Positions 1 through 7,327 of a stretch of DNA of 34,712 nucleotides are shown piece after piece. A program made the translations under genes and the position numbers. The stretch is taken from NCBI GenBank assembly GCA_031271045.1, contig JAISWO010000025.1, positions 1 to 34,712 of the forward strand, given 5' to 3'. The notes beneath the pieces are model-generated. The model was not told the DNA's origin. It did not search any database and worked only from the letters and a program-made list of their open reading frames with translations. This stretch comes from Tannerellaceae bacterium. GTDB taxonomy: Bacteria; Bacteroidota; Bacteroidia; Bacteroidales; Tannerellaceae. The stretch's first letter is position 1, and each line of letters opens with the position of its first letter.

Positions 1-1
1 A

Positions 2-688
2 AGAGGTTTGATAAACTTTTTTGCTCCGGGACAAATACATTCCTGGGATGAAAAAGCGGAAAATTCCGGCAGATGGGGTTGGATGTTGGCATTCCTTCCC
101 GATTTTATCCGCAAATATCCTTTGGGCGCGAAAATCCGCAAATTAAAATTCTTTTCGTACGAAACGAACGAAGCTTTACATATATCCGACGCAGAACGCT
201 CTCTAATTGAGAGTATAATGGAAAACATTTGTGACGAGTACAGCCGGAACATCGACGAACATACGCAGGATATTATCGTGTCCCAATTAGAAGTGCTGCT
301 GAATTATGCCGAACGCTTTTATACGCGGCAATTCCGGACGAGGCACAACGTTGAAGCCGACATTGTAACACGTTTTGAATCCATGCTTCACCGCCATTTC
401 GAGCAGGAACCCGACAAACTCATTGCGGCAAACGATATTGCTTCGGAACTGTTCATGTCCACCCATTACTTGAGCGACCTGCTCCGCAGTCTGACAGGAA
501 TGAATACACAGCAACATATTCATGCGCATTTGGTTGAAAGGGCAAAAAGTCTGTTGATGACGACCAATCTTTCCGTCAACGAAATTGCTTATTCACTCGG
601 ATTTGAATACCCGCAATATTTTAGCCGCCTGTTCAAAAGCAAAACAGGACAAACGCCGCTTGGGTTTCGGAAACAGGAGTTAAATTAG
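2..688 (+). CDS. AraC-family transcriptional regulator, 5'-truncated by the window edge
   Basis: The reading frame is open from base 2, so the true start lies outside the window. The visible N-terminal piece (NFFAPGQIHSWD) resembles the end of a cupin-like ligand-binding domain, as in AraC proteins whose effector domain precedes the DNA-binding domain. The last ~100 residues form a double helix-turn-helix: a first helix pair around AANDIASELFMSTHYLSDLL and the family signature NEIAYSLGFEYPQYFSRLFK near the C-terminus, followed by the usual TGQTP. A TTG at base 8 could be read as a start, but it falls inside the conserved cupin segment and is unlikely. The protein should be a cytoplasmic DNA-binding regulator of nearby or divergent genes that are not visible. 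Its effector cannot be told from the sequence. Confidence 0.9.
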   Translation, partial: RGLINFFAPGQIHSWDEKAENSGRWGWMLAFLPDFIRKYPLGAKIRKLKFFSYETNEALHISDAERSLIESIMENICDEYSRNIDEHTQDIIVSQLEVLLNYAERFYTRQFRTRHNVEADIVTRFESMLHRHFEQEPDKLIAANDIASELFMSTHYLSDLLRSLTGMNTQQHIHAHLVERAKSLLMTTNLSVNEIAYSLGFEYPQYFSRLFKSKTGQTPLGFRKQELN

Positions 689-720
689 CATGTAATTTCT
701 CGGCGACATCCCCGTATGCC

Positions 721-1362
721 CAGGGCTGACGCATCTAATTTTTTAGAAGTTTAATAAGGTATTGGTTATCCCATCCAGCTTTTAATCGTTTACCTCTAAC
801 TCCGACTTTTGTTGTTTTCTCATTTTTAAGCAGGTTCAAAGCGATGCGGTTCAGGATAGAATAATTTTGTGCAGCAAACCCGCTTTTTTTCCGATTATAG
901 TCTTCATTAAAAGCCACGTCAAGCACCCAGTGCAGGGAGTTTTCTATCGACCAGTGAAAGCGAACGGCGTCGTTAATTAACTGTGCGTTCGGTTCAAGAG
1001 AGGTGATGTACAGGCGGGTGTCTTTTTCTTCCTATGAAGCTTTTTTCCAGTTCTTCCGGTTTCAAAGCAGAGAAAACACGGTTAAACGTACATGGGAAGG
1101 AGTACCGCTCGGCAGGCGCAGAAATGTTTTCAACCATTCTTCTTTGGCTTTGCCGAGCTCTTCCATGTCATACCAGCTCTCTGCTCCGCAGATGATCGAT
1201 GCTATGGCGATAAACAATATTCTGCCACACTATGTTCGCGAGTACGGGCAACGGGGCCTATTAAATCCGAAAAATAACTCAGGAGATTTTTTATATGCTT
1301 TTTGGACGAAAGAAAACGCTTTTATCCCTAAACTGCAAATAAATTTAGATGCATCAGCCCTG
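721..1362 (-). mobile_element. Decayed ISAs1-family insertion sequence with both terminal inverted repeats
   Basis: The element is bounded by CAGGGCTGACGCATCTAA at 721-738 and, inverted, by TTAGATGCATCAGCCCTG at 1345-1362. These terminal repeats match at 17 of 18 positions. Between them, on the minus strand, is a broken transposase of the ISAs1 (DDE) type. The element is only 642 bp, about half the usual length of this family, because the middle of the transposase is missing. I see no target-site duplication: the flanks CCCGTATGCC and TACGTTCTGG do not match. It is therefore an old, immobile relic. Confidence 0.85.
735..1297 (-). pseudogene. ISAs1-family transposase remnant, internally deleted and frameshifted
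   Basis: On the minus strand the N-terminal third is readable in pieces. First comes SDLIGPVARTREHSVA, then after a one-base frameshift near 1225-1232 DILFIAIASIICGAESW and MEELGKAKEEWLKTFL. A second frameshift leads to FNRVFSALKPEELEKSFIG. The sequence then jumps to the C-terminal part TRLYITSLEPNAQLINDAVR and HWSIENSLHWVLDVAFNEDY, ending in a TAG at 735-737. The jump removes most of the DDE catalytic domain, so no active transposase can be made. The start codon is not clear; 1297 marks the end of recognisable similarity. Frames on the opposite strand here are only shadows. Confidence 0.85.
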
Positions 1363-1462
1363 TACGTTCTGGCAAACGGATTTTCTTCCACGATGCAAAC
1401 ATAGGTTTTTGCAGGTGAGCCAAAATGACCTTCGGGGAAGGCGTCATAAGCTTACGAAAGCT

Positions 1463-2137
1463 TCAAAATGAGTTGGGATGAGCAAAAATAAAACTGCCTA
1501 TCCGTACCATCGTGCTTCCTTCGCTTATGGCGATCTCATAATCGCCGGTCATGCCCATGGATACTTCTGTAAAATCACCGGAGCTTTCGAAAAAAGATGA
1601 CTTCAACTCTCCGAACAGAGAGTAAAGGCTCCGGAATTCTTTCCTGACCTGCTCTTTATCATCAGTAAACGTTGCCATCCCCATGAGTCCGCCAATGCGA
1701 ATGCGAGGGAAACGATCCTGGATATTTTCGTTTGCCAGCAAGTCTTTACATTCTTCTGGCAAAAAGCCGTGCTTGTTTTTTTCTTCGGCAATATGGATCT
1801 CCAGTAAAACCCGGATGGTACGCGATTGTCTGGCGGCTTGTTTGTCTATTTCCTGCAACAGTTTTAAAGAATCAACACTTTGAATGGTGTGTACAAAAGG
1901 TGCAATATCTTTCACTTTATTACTTTGCAGCGGCCCGATAAAGTGCCACTCAATATCATCCGGCAATATCTTTTTCTTGGCAGTCAATTCCTGCGCACGG
2001 TTTTCCCCAAAAATCCTCTGACCGGCCCCGTACGCTTCCATTATATCCTCCGCGGAACGGAATTTAGATACGGCAACAACTTTTATATTTGCAGGAAGTT
2101 TCTCTTTCAGGAATTTTATTTTCGAACGGATACTCAT
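1463..2137 (-). CDS. yggS: YggS/PLPBP family pyridoxal-phosphate homeostasis protein
   Basis: This 224-residue protein matches the single-domain TIM-barrel PLP-binding protein family (YggS, YlmE, PROSC), at its usual length. The PLP lysine is in VAVSKF (about Lys25). Other hallmarks are GENRAQEL, WHFIGPLQSNK, the IGGLMGMATF strand and the C-terminal phosphate-binding MVRIGSFIF. The family has no known catalytic activity. It keeps free pyridoxal 5'-phosphate in balance and affects amino-acid and B6 metabolism in the cytoplasm. The start ATG overlaps the stop of the DUF4494 gene upstream (ATGA at 2137-2134), so the two are co-transcribed and probably translationally coupled. A DUF4494-yggS pair is, from memory, common in Bacteroidales. 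Confidence 0.95.
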   Translation of the reverse strand: MSIRSKIKFLKEKLPANIKVVAVSKFRSAEDIMEAYGAGQRIFGENRAQELTAKKKILPDDIEWHFIGPLQSNKVKDIAPFVHTIQSVDSLKLLQEIDKQAARQSRTIRVLLEIHIAEEKNKHGFLPEECKDLLANENIQDRFPRIRIGGLMGMATFTDDKEQVRKEFRSLYSLFGELKSSFFESSGDFTEVSMGMTGDYEIAISEGSTMVRIGSFIFAHPNSF

Positions 2138-2571
2138 TGCTCTTGTACAGTATACGGGAAAACGTCCATCAGTGTTGTTTCCGTTACAGTCGCAATCGTG
2201 TAATCAGCCATCGTGCCTTTCATGCCTTCTTCCATCACGGCAATCGCTTCTTTCAATGTGCAGGCCTGCACCAGCATTTGCGAAGCTGTCTTTTTCTCGG
2301 CCCCGCTCTTCTCATCCAAGGTAATAAAGTATACTTTGATCCGGTAAAAACGATCTCCGTTTTCATTGAAAAAGATCTCGGAAAGGCGCGCCCGTTTAAT
2401 ATCCGCAATCGTAAATTCCCCCGTGATATAAGGACGTATCTCCTCTATTATACGCGCTTCTGCTTCTGTAAATGACAACGCATCCACTAAATACGGTTCC
2501 GTCACTTTCTTTTGCATACCATTCTCAAGAATCTTCTCGTAAGATACCTTACATTCAAACCAATTGTGCAT
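2134..2571 (-). CDS. DUF4494 domain-containing protein
   Basis: This small cytoplasmic protein of 145 residues begins MHNWFECKVSYEKILENG and contains VTEPYLVDALSFTEAEARI, features I associate with the Bacteroidota-specific family DUF4494. There is no signal peptide or membrane segment. The mid region (FFNENGDRFYRIKVYFITLD) is predicted beta-rich. The function of the family is not known. It is the first gene of a two-gene operon with yggS, which starts within its stop codon. A possible -7 element (TATGTTTG, minus strand, 2620-2613) lies about 40 bases upstream of the start, without a clear -33 TTG. Confidence 0.85.
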   Translation of the reverse strand: MHNWFECKVSYEKILENGMQKKVTEPYLVDALSFTEAEARIIEEIRPYITGEFTIADIKRARLSEIFFNENGDRFYRIKVYFITLDEKSGAEKKTASQMLVQACTLKEAIAVMEEGMKGTMADYTIATVTETTLMDVFPYTVQEQ

Positions 2572-2638
2572 AATGTTTCGTCTTTATTGAATTGTTTATT
2601 AAAAAACGGAAGCAAACATACAAAATAAATGACAAGTA

Positions 2639-2668
2639 TTGCTCTTTCGGATTAAATAATTACTTTTG
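2639..2668 (+). promoter_or_regulatory. Bacteroidota-type promoter for the 79-residue protein gene
   Basis: TTG at 2639-2641, a 19-base spacer and TACTTTTG at 2661-2668 match the TTG-N19-TAnnTTTG consensus. Transcription would start near 2675, giving a leader of about 35 bases before the ATG at 2710. Confidence 0.65.
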
Positions 2669-2709
2669 CCCTGGTAAAATTATTATTAACAATAAAAAGA
2701 CTATAAATT

Positions 2710-2949
2710 ATGGCTAGACACAAAATGACTGAAGAAGAAAAAGCAGCAAAACGCTTGTCAAGAGAACAGGCTTTTGACGTCGTTGCAAAGCATCTGAAAC
2801 ACCTTTCTTTCGCAGAATTGGAAGAAGTTATAGCATTATCATTGCGTTACAAAAAAGAAAAACTGGGGAAAGAAGAACTCCGCCTTATCAAGGAAAAAGA
2901 AATCATCGAACAACAGTTGCAAAAATTGAAAGAGCTCGATGCCAGATAA
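2710..2949 (+). CDS. Small charged coiled-coil protein, unknown function
   Basis: This 79-residue protein has no signal peptide and is very rich in Lys and Glu. It opens MARHKMTEEEKAAKRLSREQ, has a central helix (FAELEEVIALSLRYKKEK) and ends in a helix with heptad character (IIEQQLQKLKELDAR). I do not recognise the family. The composition suggests an alpha-helical cytoplasmic protein that may bind nucleic acid or form a coiled coil. It is monocistronic, with a near-consensus promoter upstream and a terminator hairpin 27 bases past the stop. That well-formed transcription unit argues that it is a real gene. Confidence 0.75.
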   Translation: MARHKMTEEEKAAKRLSREQAFDVVAKHLKHLSFAELEEVIALSLRYKKEKLGKEELRLIKEKEIIEQQLQKLKELDAR

Positions 2950-2976
2950 AAGCGGTAAATCTGATTCCGGTGTAGT

Positions 2977-3005
2977 AAAAAGACAGTTCTTGAAATTGTC
3001 TTTTT
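2977..3005 (+). terminator. Intrinsic terminator after the 79-residue protein gene
   Basis: AAAAAGACA at 2977-2985 pairs with TGTCTTTTT at 2997-3005, a perfect 9-bp stem with an 11-base loop. The descending arm supplies the T-run. The following 148 bases up to the sigma-factor gene show no further gene and no clear TAnnTTTG promoter. Confidence 0.7.
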
Positions 3006-3153
3006 CATTTTAAAACAGGTTTACTTCAAACACATACTCTCCGTAACGAATATCGAGGGAAAAGGATATGCTTGTAAATGCAGCGTTTTATCGAGTAGCA
3101 TCATCTGAAATAGGTGAGATATTCAGGAAAGAAAGATAGGCGGAAACATCCGG

Positions 3154-3681
3154 ATGAATGAGCAACAACTGATAGAAGGTTGTAAGAAGGGAAACAAACC
3201 GGCTCAAAAAGAGCTTTATGATACATATTCCCGCAAGATGATGGGAGTTTGTCTGCGTTACGTGAGTGACAGAGAAACAGCCCGGGATATATTGCAGGAA
3301 GGATTCATAAAAGTTTTTTGTAGTATAAGCTCATACGCCGGAGCCGGCTCATTCGAAGGCTGGATACGAAAGATCTTTGTAAATTGTGCGTTGGAATATT
3401 TGCGTAAATCGGACGTATTGCGGGATGCCGTGGACTTGGATCATACATGTGAAGTCACCGGTTCCGGTCATTCCGTAATAGCCGAAATATCGGCCAACGA
3501 ATTAATGAAAATAGTGCAGGATCTGCCTACCGGCTTCCGCACCGTTTTTAATCTGTTCGCCATCGAAGGATATACGCATAAAGAGATAAGCGAGACGCTG
3601 GGTATTACGGAAAGTACTTCGCGCTCGCAATATACGCGGGCAAAACAATTGCTGCAACGTAAAATTAAAGACTTGTTTTAA
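3154..3681 (+). CDS. ECF-type RNA polymerase sigma-70 factor (Das-like)
   Basis: This 175-residue protein has the two-domain layout of extracytoplasmic-function sigma factors. Region 2 (about residues 10-75) includes FIKVFCSISSYAGAGSFEGW and IRKIFVNCALEYLRK. Region 4 (about 120-170) has the helix-turn-helix YTHKEISETLGITESTSRSQ followed by YTRAKQLLQRKIK. It should direct RNA polymerase to a small envelope-related regulon, probably including its own operon. The next gene begins 5 bases later and encodes a membrane-anchored beta-barrel protein. That pairing matches the Das/Dma sigma and dual-membrane-spanning anti-sigma pairs described in Bacteroides thetaiotaomicron. No consensus housekeeping promoter is visible upstream, which fits autoregulation. 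Confidence 0.92.
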   Translation: MNEQQLIEGCKKGNKPAQKELYDTYSRKMMGVCLRYVSDRETARDILQEGFIKVFCSISSYAGAGSFEGWIRKIFVNCALEYLRKSDVLRDAVDLDHTCEVTGSGHSVIAEISANELMKIVQDLPTGFRTVFNLFAIEGYTHKEISETLGITESTSRSQYTRAKQLLQRKIKDLF

Positions 3682-3686
3682 CAGGA

Positions 3687-4871
3687 ATGATGAATAAAGA
3701 AAGAGACATTTGGGATGATTCCTTACGCCTGAAACTTCAGGATATAGAAGAGGATACAGCGCCCGGCGATTGGGAATCCATCGCCCGGCGGCTGCCGCAG
3801 GGAAAGATCGTTACTCTTCGCAGGCGGATGTACTGGGCTGCTGCTGTCCTTGCCGTTTTGCTTTCGGGAGGAGGCAGCATTTATTTGTCTTTACTTACGG
3901 ATACGGATACCATTATATCTCAAGTCGGCCGACCGGATGTTCCGGTGGCGGCACCTGTCGTACCGGTTGATGCTCCCGGGGCACCTCCTCTTCTGGCAAT
4001 GGTCCACAAAGAGATGACCGCACAACCGACGCTTGAAATAATACCGGACGCACCAACCACCGGAGAGGCAATCGGATCCGAAGAAAACGTATTATTACCC
4101 GCCGACCAGCAAATATCCGCCGACGTAACAACCATGCCGGCCGATGTGATAGCCATGCCGGCCGGCGTGGCAACCATACCGGCGGAAAGCCCAATCGTCT
4201 CTCGTCAGAAATGGGGCTTCGGGATGGGCCTGGGAGGTCTTACTCAAAATTCGGGAGAAGTAGTCAATACCTACGTACTCAGAAGCAGCAATTACATAGA
4301 AGATGAAGAACTCTTAGCCCTCAATGCCGCTTCGGATCAGAACCAGGGGAAATTGCCCCGCACCAATGTCAAGCATAAAACACCCATATCCTTCGGCCTT
4401 TCGGCGAGCAGGACACTGAACAATCGCTTCTCGATCCAGACCGGCCTCGTCTATTCCCTTCTGGTATCCGATTGGGAAACGCAAGGGGCTTATAACAATA
4501 AGACACGGCAAACGCTTCATTTCGTAGGAGTACCGTTGTCTTTATCTTATAAGATAGCCGAATGGAACCGTTTCCATGTATATGCTTCCGCCGGAGCGAT
4601 GGGAGAGATAAATGTAGTCGGAAGGCTGAAAGTCAAACGATTTTCAAACAGTCTGCAAACTGGCGTGTCTTACGGAAATCAGCGAATGAAGGAATGGCAA
4701 TGGTCGGTCAATGCCCGCGCAGGAGTCAGCTATCCTCTGATTCCTTACATCAGCGCATTTGCGGAAATAGGAGCCGCTTATTATTTTGACAACAGAAGTG
4801 ACGTGGAAACGATATACTCCGATAAACCTTTGAATGTAAACCCGCAAATCGGGTTCCGCTTGAGTTTTTGA
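3687..4871 (+). CDS. Membrane-anchored outer-membrane beta-barrel protein, candidate dual-membrane-spanning anti-sigma factor (Dma-like)
   Basis: This 394-residue protein has an unusual topology. Residues 1-45 are cytoplasmic in character and contain the acidic/tryptophan motif APGDWESIARRLP. One transmembrane helix follows (about 48-70, WAAAVLAVLLSGGGSIYLSL) after an RRR stop. A Pro/Ala/Val-rich linker (about 80-175) includes short repeats around DVTTMPADVIAMPAGVATIP. The last ~220 residues alternate in the pattern of a PorT-like beta-barrel (ISFGLSASRTLNNRFSIQTG, GVPLSLSYKI) and end in aromatic Phe. A barrel tied to an inner-membrane helix would span the periplasm. This is the layout of Dma anti-sigma factors, and the adjacent sigma gene supports that reading. 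ATG codons at 3687 and 3690 are both possible; the site AGGA lies just upstream. Confidence 0.8.
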   Translation: MMNKERDIWDDSLRLKLQDIEEDTAPGDWESIARRLPQGKIVTLRRRMYWAAAVLAVLLSGGGSIYLSLLTDTDTIISQVGRPDVPVAAPVVPVDAPGAPPLLAMVHKEMTAQPTLEIIPDAPTTGEAIGSEENVLLPADQQISADVTTMPADVIAMPAGVATIPAESPIVSRQKWGFGMGLGGLTQNSGEVVNTYVLRSSNYIEDEELLALNAASDQNQGKLPRTNVKHKTPISFGLSASRTLNNRFSIQTGLVYSLLVSDWETQGAYNNKTRQTLHFVGVPLSLSYKIAEWNRFHVYASAGAMGEINVVGRLKVKRFSNSLQTGVSYGNQRMKEWQWSVNARAGVSYPLIPYISAFAEIGAAYYFDNRSDVETIYSDKPLNVNPQIGFRLSF

Positions 4872-4906
4872 TACACGATAATATAATAGTAATAAAATTG
4901 AATCGA

Positions 4907-5698
4907 ATGAAAAAGTTATTTTTTGCCGGACTGATGTCCCTCGGCGCTTTGGTGATGATTTCCTGTCTGGAGGGCGGGAGTAATGTGCGGACACAAAACG
5001 GGATTCCCGGGATTGTCCGCTTTGACATGAAGAATATGAAGACCGTGATCAGCTCGCCCGAGTTTGGCGCGGCTAATTTTTATGACCCACAGTTTGAGAC
5101 GCAGGGATTCACGGATGGCGACTGCATCTTATTCGGATATACGGTAGACCTCAGCGACGACGTCAATCTGGATTATGCGACGACCGGGCTCCTGCATGGT
5201 TCGGTGTCGGGTCCCGTGCTGGTAAACCAATATCCCTGCTACTCCTATATGCTTCGCGATACGGCCGTCCTGATAGACGGAGAACAGCCGGTCGCTTACG
5301 CTGTGTCGGAGAACGGGTATAACTTCTATTACTCCGACAAATGGTTTATGTCTTCCGATTTCAGACAATATACCGGTCAGGAAACAAACTGGCTCCTGTA
5401 CTATGACGGCGAGCTCCCGACCGAAACCGTGGAGGGGAAAGAGGCTTACACCCTGTTCGTGCGCGCAGTCCTGACCAAGGAAGGAACGGCGCCCATCATC
5501 GAAGGAACCATGCTCAATACCTTCAATGCAAGCAATTTCTTCGATGGAATCCAGAGCCGGGAGAAAAGTAAGGGAAAGACGGAAGCCTACTTCCGGATCT
5601 GTTATATCAAAGAAATAAAGGAAGACGGCTCTTTCACTTGGGAACATTCGAATCTCTTATATAATACCATCTTTGAAACCGAAACGGATCCGGCATGA
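4907..5698 (+). CDS. NigD-like lipoprotein, first of two
   Basis: The ATG at 4907 is chosen because it begins a clear lipoprotein signal peptide, MKKLFFAGLMSLGALVMISC, with the modified Cys at residue 20. An upstream TTG at 4868 in the same frame would bury this signal and overlap the previous stop. The mature part (~243 residues) appears all-beta, with repeated Asp/Tyr-rich strands (DGDCILFGYTVDLSDDVNLD, NWLLYYDGELPTETVEGK). By position and layout it resembles NigD-like lipoproteins, which follow Das/Dma pairs in Bacteroides. The family assignment is tentative. It should be anchored to the outer membrane. Its stop overlaps the start of the next lipoprotein gene (ATGA at 5695-5698), so they are coupled. 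Confidence 0.7.
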   Translation: MKKLFFAGLMSLGALVMISCLEGGSNVRTQNGIPGIVRFDMKNMKTVISSPEFGAANFYDPQFETQGFTDGDCILFGYTVDLSDDVNLDYATTGLLHGSVSGPVLVNQYPCYSYMLRDTAVLIDGEQPVAYAVSENGYNFYYSDKWFMSSDFRQYTGQETNWLLYYDGELPTETVEGKEAYTLFVRAVLTKEGTAPIIEGTMLNTFNASNFFDGIQSREKSKGKTEAYFRICYIKEIKEDGSFTWEHSNLLYNTIFETETDPA

Positions 5699-6405
5699 AG
5701 AAATACGGCTTCTTTTGCGTCTTTTTTCTCCTGATCCTGTCGCTGGTCACATCCTGTCTGGGTGACAGCGGGCAGAAAATATTCATGGGCAATTATCCGG
5801 GCGTCGTAGTGAAGCGGAACGACAGCGTCAAAATACACCTCAAAGGCGGCGATGTCGTTTATTCCTCCCTGATAAGCGCTGACGTAGATGATGGTGACGG
5901 CGTACTCATTGATTTCTCATTGGACTACAGTTTGCCGATAAATGCGGATTCCGGCAAGGTGAAAGGCTTTCTTACGGTCGATGTGTCGAGTCTGACGCCG
6001 GTGCCGGGTCACGATCTGCTGGCCTTCAGGACAGATACGTCGGCAGTCCTGCCCCATGAACATACCCTGGCGTCCATACAACAGCGAAATGCATTTATCC
6101 TGAATCGCTTTTTCCTCTTCACCGAACACCGTTCCGACACGCTGCCTTTGCATTTTGAATTATCATACGATCCGGACCAGGTGATAACCGATAAGGTGTA
6201 CGACCTCTTTCTGCGCGTCGCCAAAGAGGTGGAATCGCCCTCCGCCCTTCAACTGAAGACTCAATACAATACATTCAATATCTCCGATCTGAGTCACCGG
6301 GAAACCGATTCCCTGCTCTTCAGGATCCACTATGTGACAGGCTTCAACAAAGATTCTACACAAATAAGCTGGGTCGCGACGCCCATCTACCGTTTCGCCT
6401 TATAA
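5695..6405 (+). CDS. NigD-like lipoprotein, second of two
   Basis: This 236-residue lipoprotein begins MKKYGFFCVFFLLILSLVTS followed by Cys21, a good lipobox (VTSC). The mature region starts with a small beta domain (YPGVVVKRNDSVKIHLKGGD, then VVYSSLISADVDDGDGVLID), similar in layout to the OB-like N-terminal domain of NigD proteins, followed by a second beta domain to residue 236. It is the last gene of the sigma/anti-sigma operon and is closed by a strong hairpin. Together with the previous lipoprotein it probably works at the outer membrane as a partner or target of the signalling pair. The exact role is unknown. Confidence 0.7.
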   Translation: MKKYGFFCVFFLLILSLVTSCLGDSGQKIFMGNYPGVVVKRNDSVKIHLKGGDVVYSSLISADVDDGDGVLIDFSLDYSLPINADSGKVKGFLTVDVSSLTPVPGHDLLAFRTDTSAVLPHEHTLASIQQRNAFILNRFFLFTEHRSDTLPLHFELSYDPDQVITDKVYDLFLRVAKEVESPSALQLKTQYNTFNISDLSHRETDSLLFRIHYVTGFNKDSTQISWVATPIYRFAL

Positions 6406-6436
6406 AAATGCAAGTCCGATAAAGAGACTTTCTAAC

Positions 6437-6488
6437 AACCAGGAAACCCCTGTCTTCCCACACCACGAGAGGCAGGGGTTTCCTGGTT
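6437..6488. terminator. Long bidirectional hairpin between convergent genes
   Basis: AACCAGGAAACCCCTG at 6437-6452 pairs perfectly with its complement at 6473-6488, a 16-bp stem with a 20-base loop. It lies between the end of the lipoprotein operon (6405) and the end of the leftward methyltransferase gene (6496). It likely stops transcription in both directions, although no long T-run follows on either strand. Confidence 0.75.
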
Positions 6489-6495
6489 CAAAGGC

Positions 6496-7251
6496 TTATT
6501 GCCGGCGGCGAAATTCGGCGCAGACGATGGCGGTGGCGATGGCTACGTTGAGGGATTCGGAGGTGGCCTGCCCCGGAGGATAGGCGGGGATGTGGAGACG
6601 GCGATCCACTAAGCGTTCGATCTCCGGGCGGATGCCGTTCCCTTCGTTGCCCATGACAATGATGCCGGTAGGGGAAAGAGGCTGGGTGTAGAGGTTTTCC
6701 CCACCGAGAAACGTGCCGTAAAGCGGTATCGAGCGAGCGGAAGCGACCTTCAAATATGTCTCCAGGATAGTATAATACGTATGTACGCGCGCAAGGGCGC
6801 CCATCGTGGCCTGAACAGCTTTGGGCGCGAAGGCGTCGGCAGTGTCGGGACTGCACACAATATGCCGGATGCCGAACCAGTCGGCCAGGCGGATGATGGA
6901 GCCCAGGTTGCCGGGATCCTGTATGCCGTCGAGCGCCAGGACTAAATGTGCCGAAGCGTCGGCCAGGCAGAGGTCATACGAAGGTTTGCGGAAGACGGCA
7001 ATCACGTCCTGGGGCGTAGCGAGGAAGCTTACCTTGCGTATCTCGTCGGCGGCGTCCACCAATAATCCGGCAGCCGGTATGTCGCCCTGCGTAGCCATCC
7101 ACGACGATTTGGCCAGCATCCATTCACATTCGAAGGCGCCCATCATGTCGGCGACCAACTTATTGCCCTCGGCTACGAAAGCATTGTGCCTGTCCCGGAA
7201 TTTCTTTAATTCCAGCGAGCGGATGTATCTGATTTTGTTCTTGCTGAGCAT
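6496..7251 (-). CDS. SpoU/TrmH-family RNA 2'-O-methyltransferase
   Basis: This 251-residue protein has the RlmB-like layout: an N-terminal substrate-binding domain (about 1-95, starting MLSKNKIRYIRSLELKKFRD) and a C-terminal SPOUT knot. The three SPOUT motifs are present: LALDGIQDPGNLGSIIRLAD (motif 1), IIVMGNEGNGI (motif 2) and SESLNVAIATAIV (motif 3, with the SAM-binding loop). The predicted reaction is SAM-dependent 2'-O-methylation of a ribose in rRNA or tRNA. The exact target cannot be read from the sequence. The gene is divergent from tamL, and both have a TAnnTTTG element in the 76-base gap. A SpoU methyltransferase beside a tamL-type gene is, as I recall, a common arrangement in Bacteroidota. 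Confidence 0.93.
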   Translation of the reverse strand: MLSKNKIRYIRSLELKKFRDRHNAFVAEGNKLVADMMGAFECEWMLAKSSWMATQGDIPAAGLLVDAADEIRKVSFLATPQDVIAVFRKPSYDLCLADASAHLVLALDGIQDPGNLGSIIRLADWFGIRHIVCSPDTADAFAPKAVQATMGALARVHTYYTILETYLKVASARSIPLYGTFLGGENLYTQPLSPTGIIVMGNEGNGIRPEIERLVDRRLHIPAYPPGQATSESLNVAIATAIVCAEFRRRQ

Positions 7252-7269
7252 TTATTCTTTATTTACAAA

Positions 7270-7277
7270 CAAATGTA
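7270..7277 (-). promoter_or_regulatory. -7 element of the methyltransferase gene promoter
   Basis: On the minus strand bases 7277-7270 read TACATTTG, a perfect TAnnTTTG. The start codon is 19 bases downstream at 7251, so the leader would be very short. I do not see a good TTG at the -33 position. Confidence 0.45.
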
Positions 7278-7298
7278 AGCGATTTTCTTTGTTTTAAT

Positions 7299-7306
7299 TA
7301 CATTTG
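7299..7306 (+). promoter_or_regulatory. -7 element of the tamL promoter
   Basis: TACATTTG at 7299-7306 matches TAnnTTTG and places the transcription start about 16 bases before the ATG at 7328. The -33 element is not clear. The -7 elements of the two divergent genes are only 21 bases apart, so the promoters must overlap and may compete. Confidence 0.45.
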
Positions 7307-7327
7307 CAACCATAATCAAACTGAATC

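Noticed and set aside
711..1372. Target-site duplication of the insertion sequence
   Set aside because: The bases next to the two terminal repeats do not match over 8-10 positions.
1003..1404. 133-residue plus-strand reading frame
   Set aside because: It is antisense to the transposase relic and its right terminal repeat, and the protein resembles nothing.
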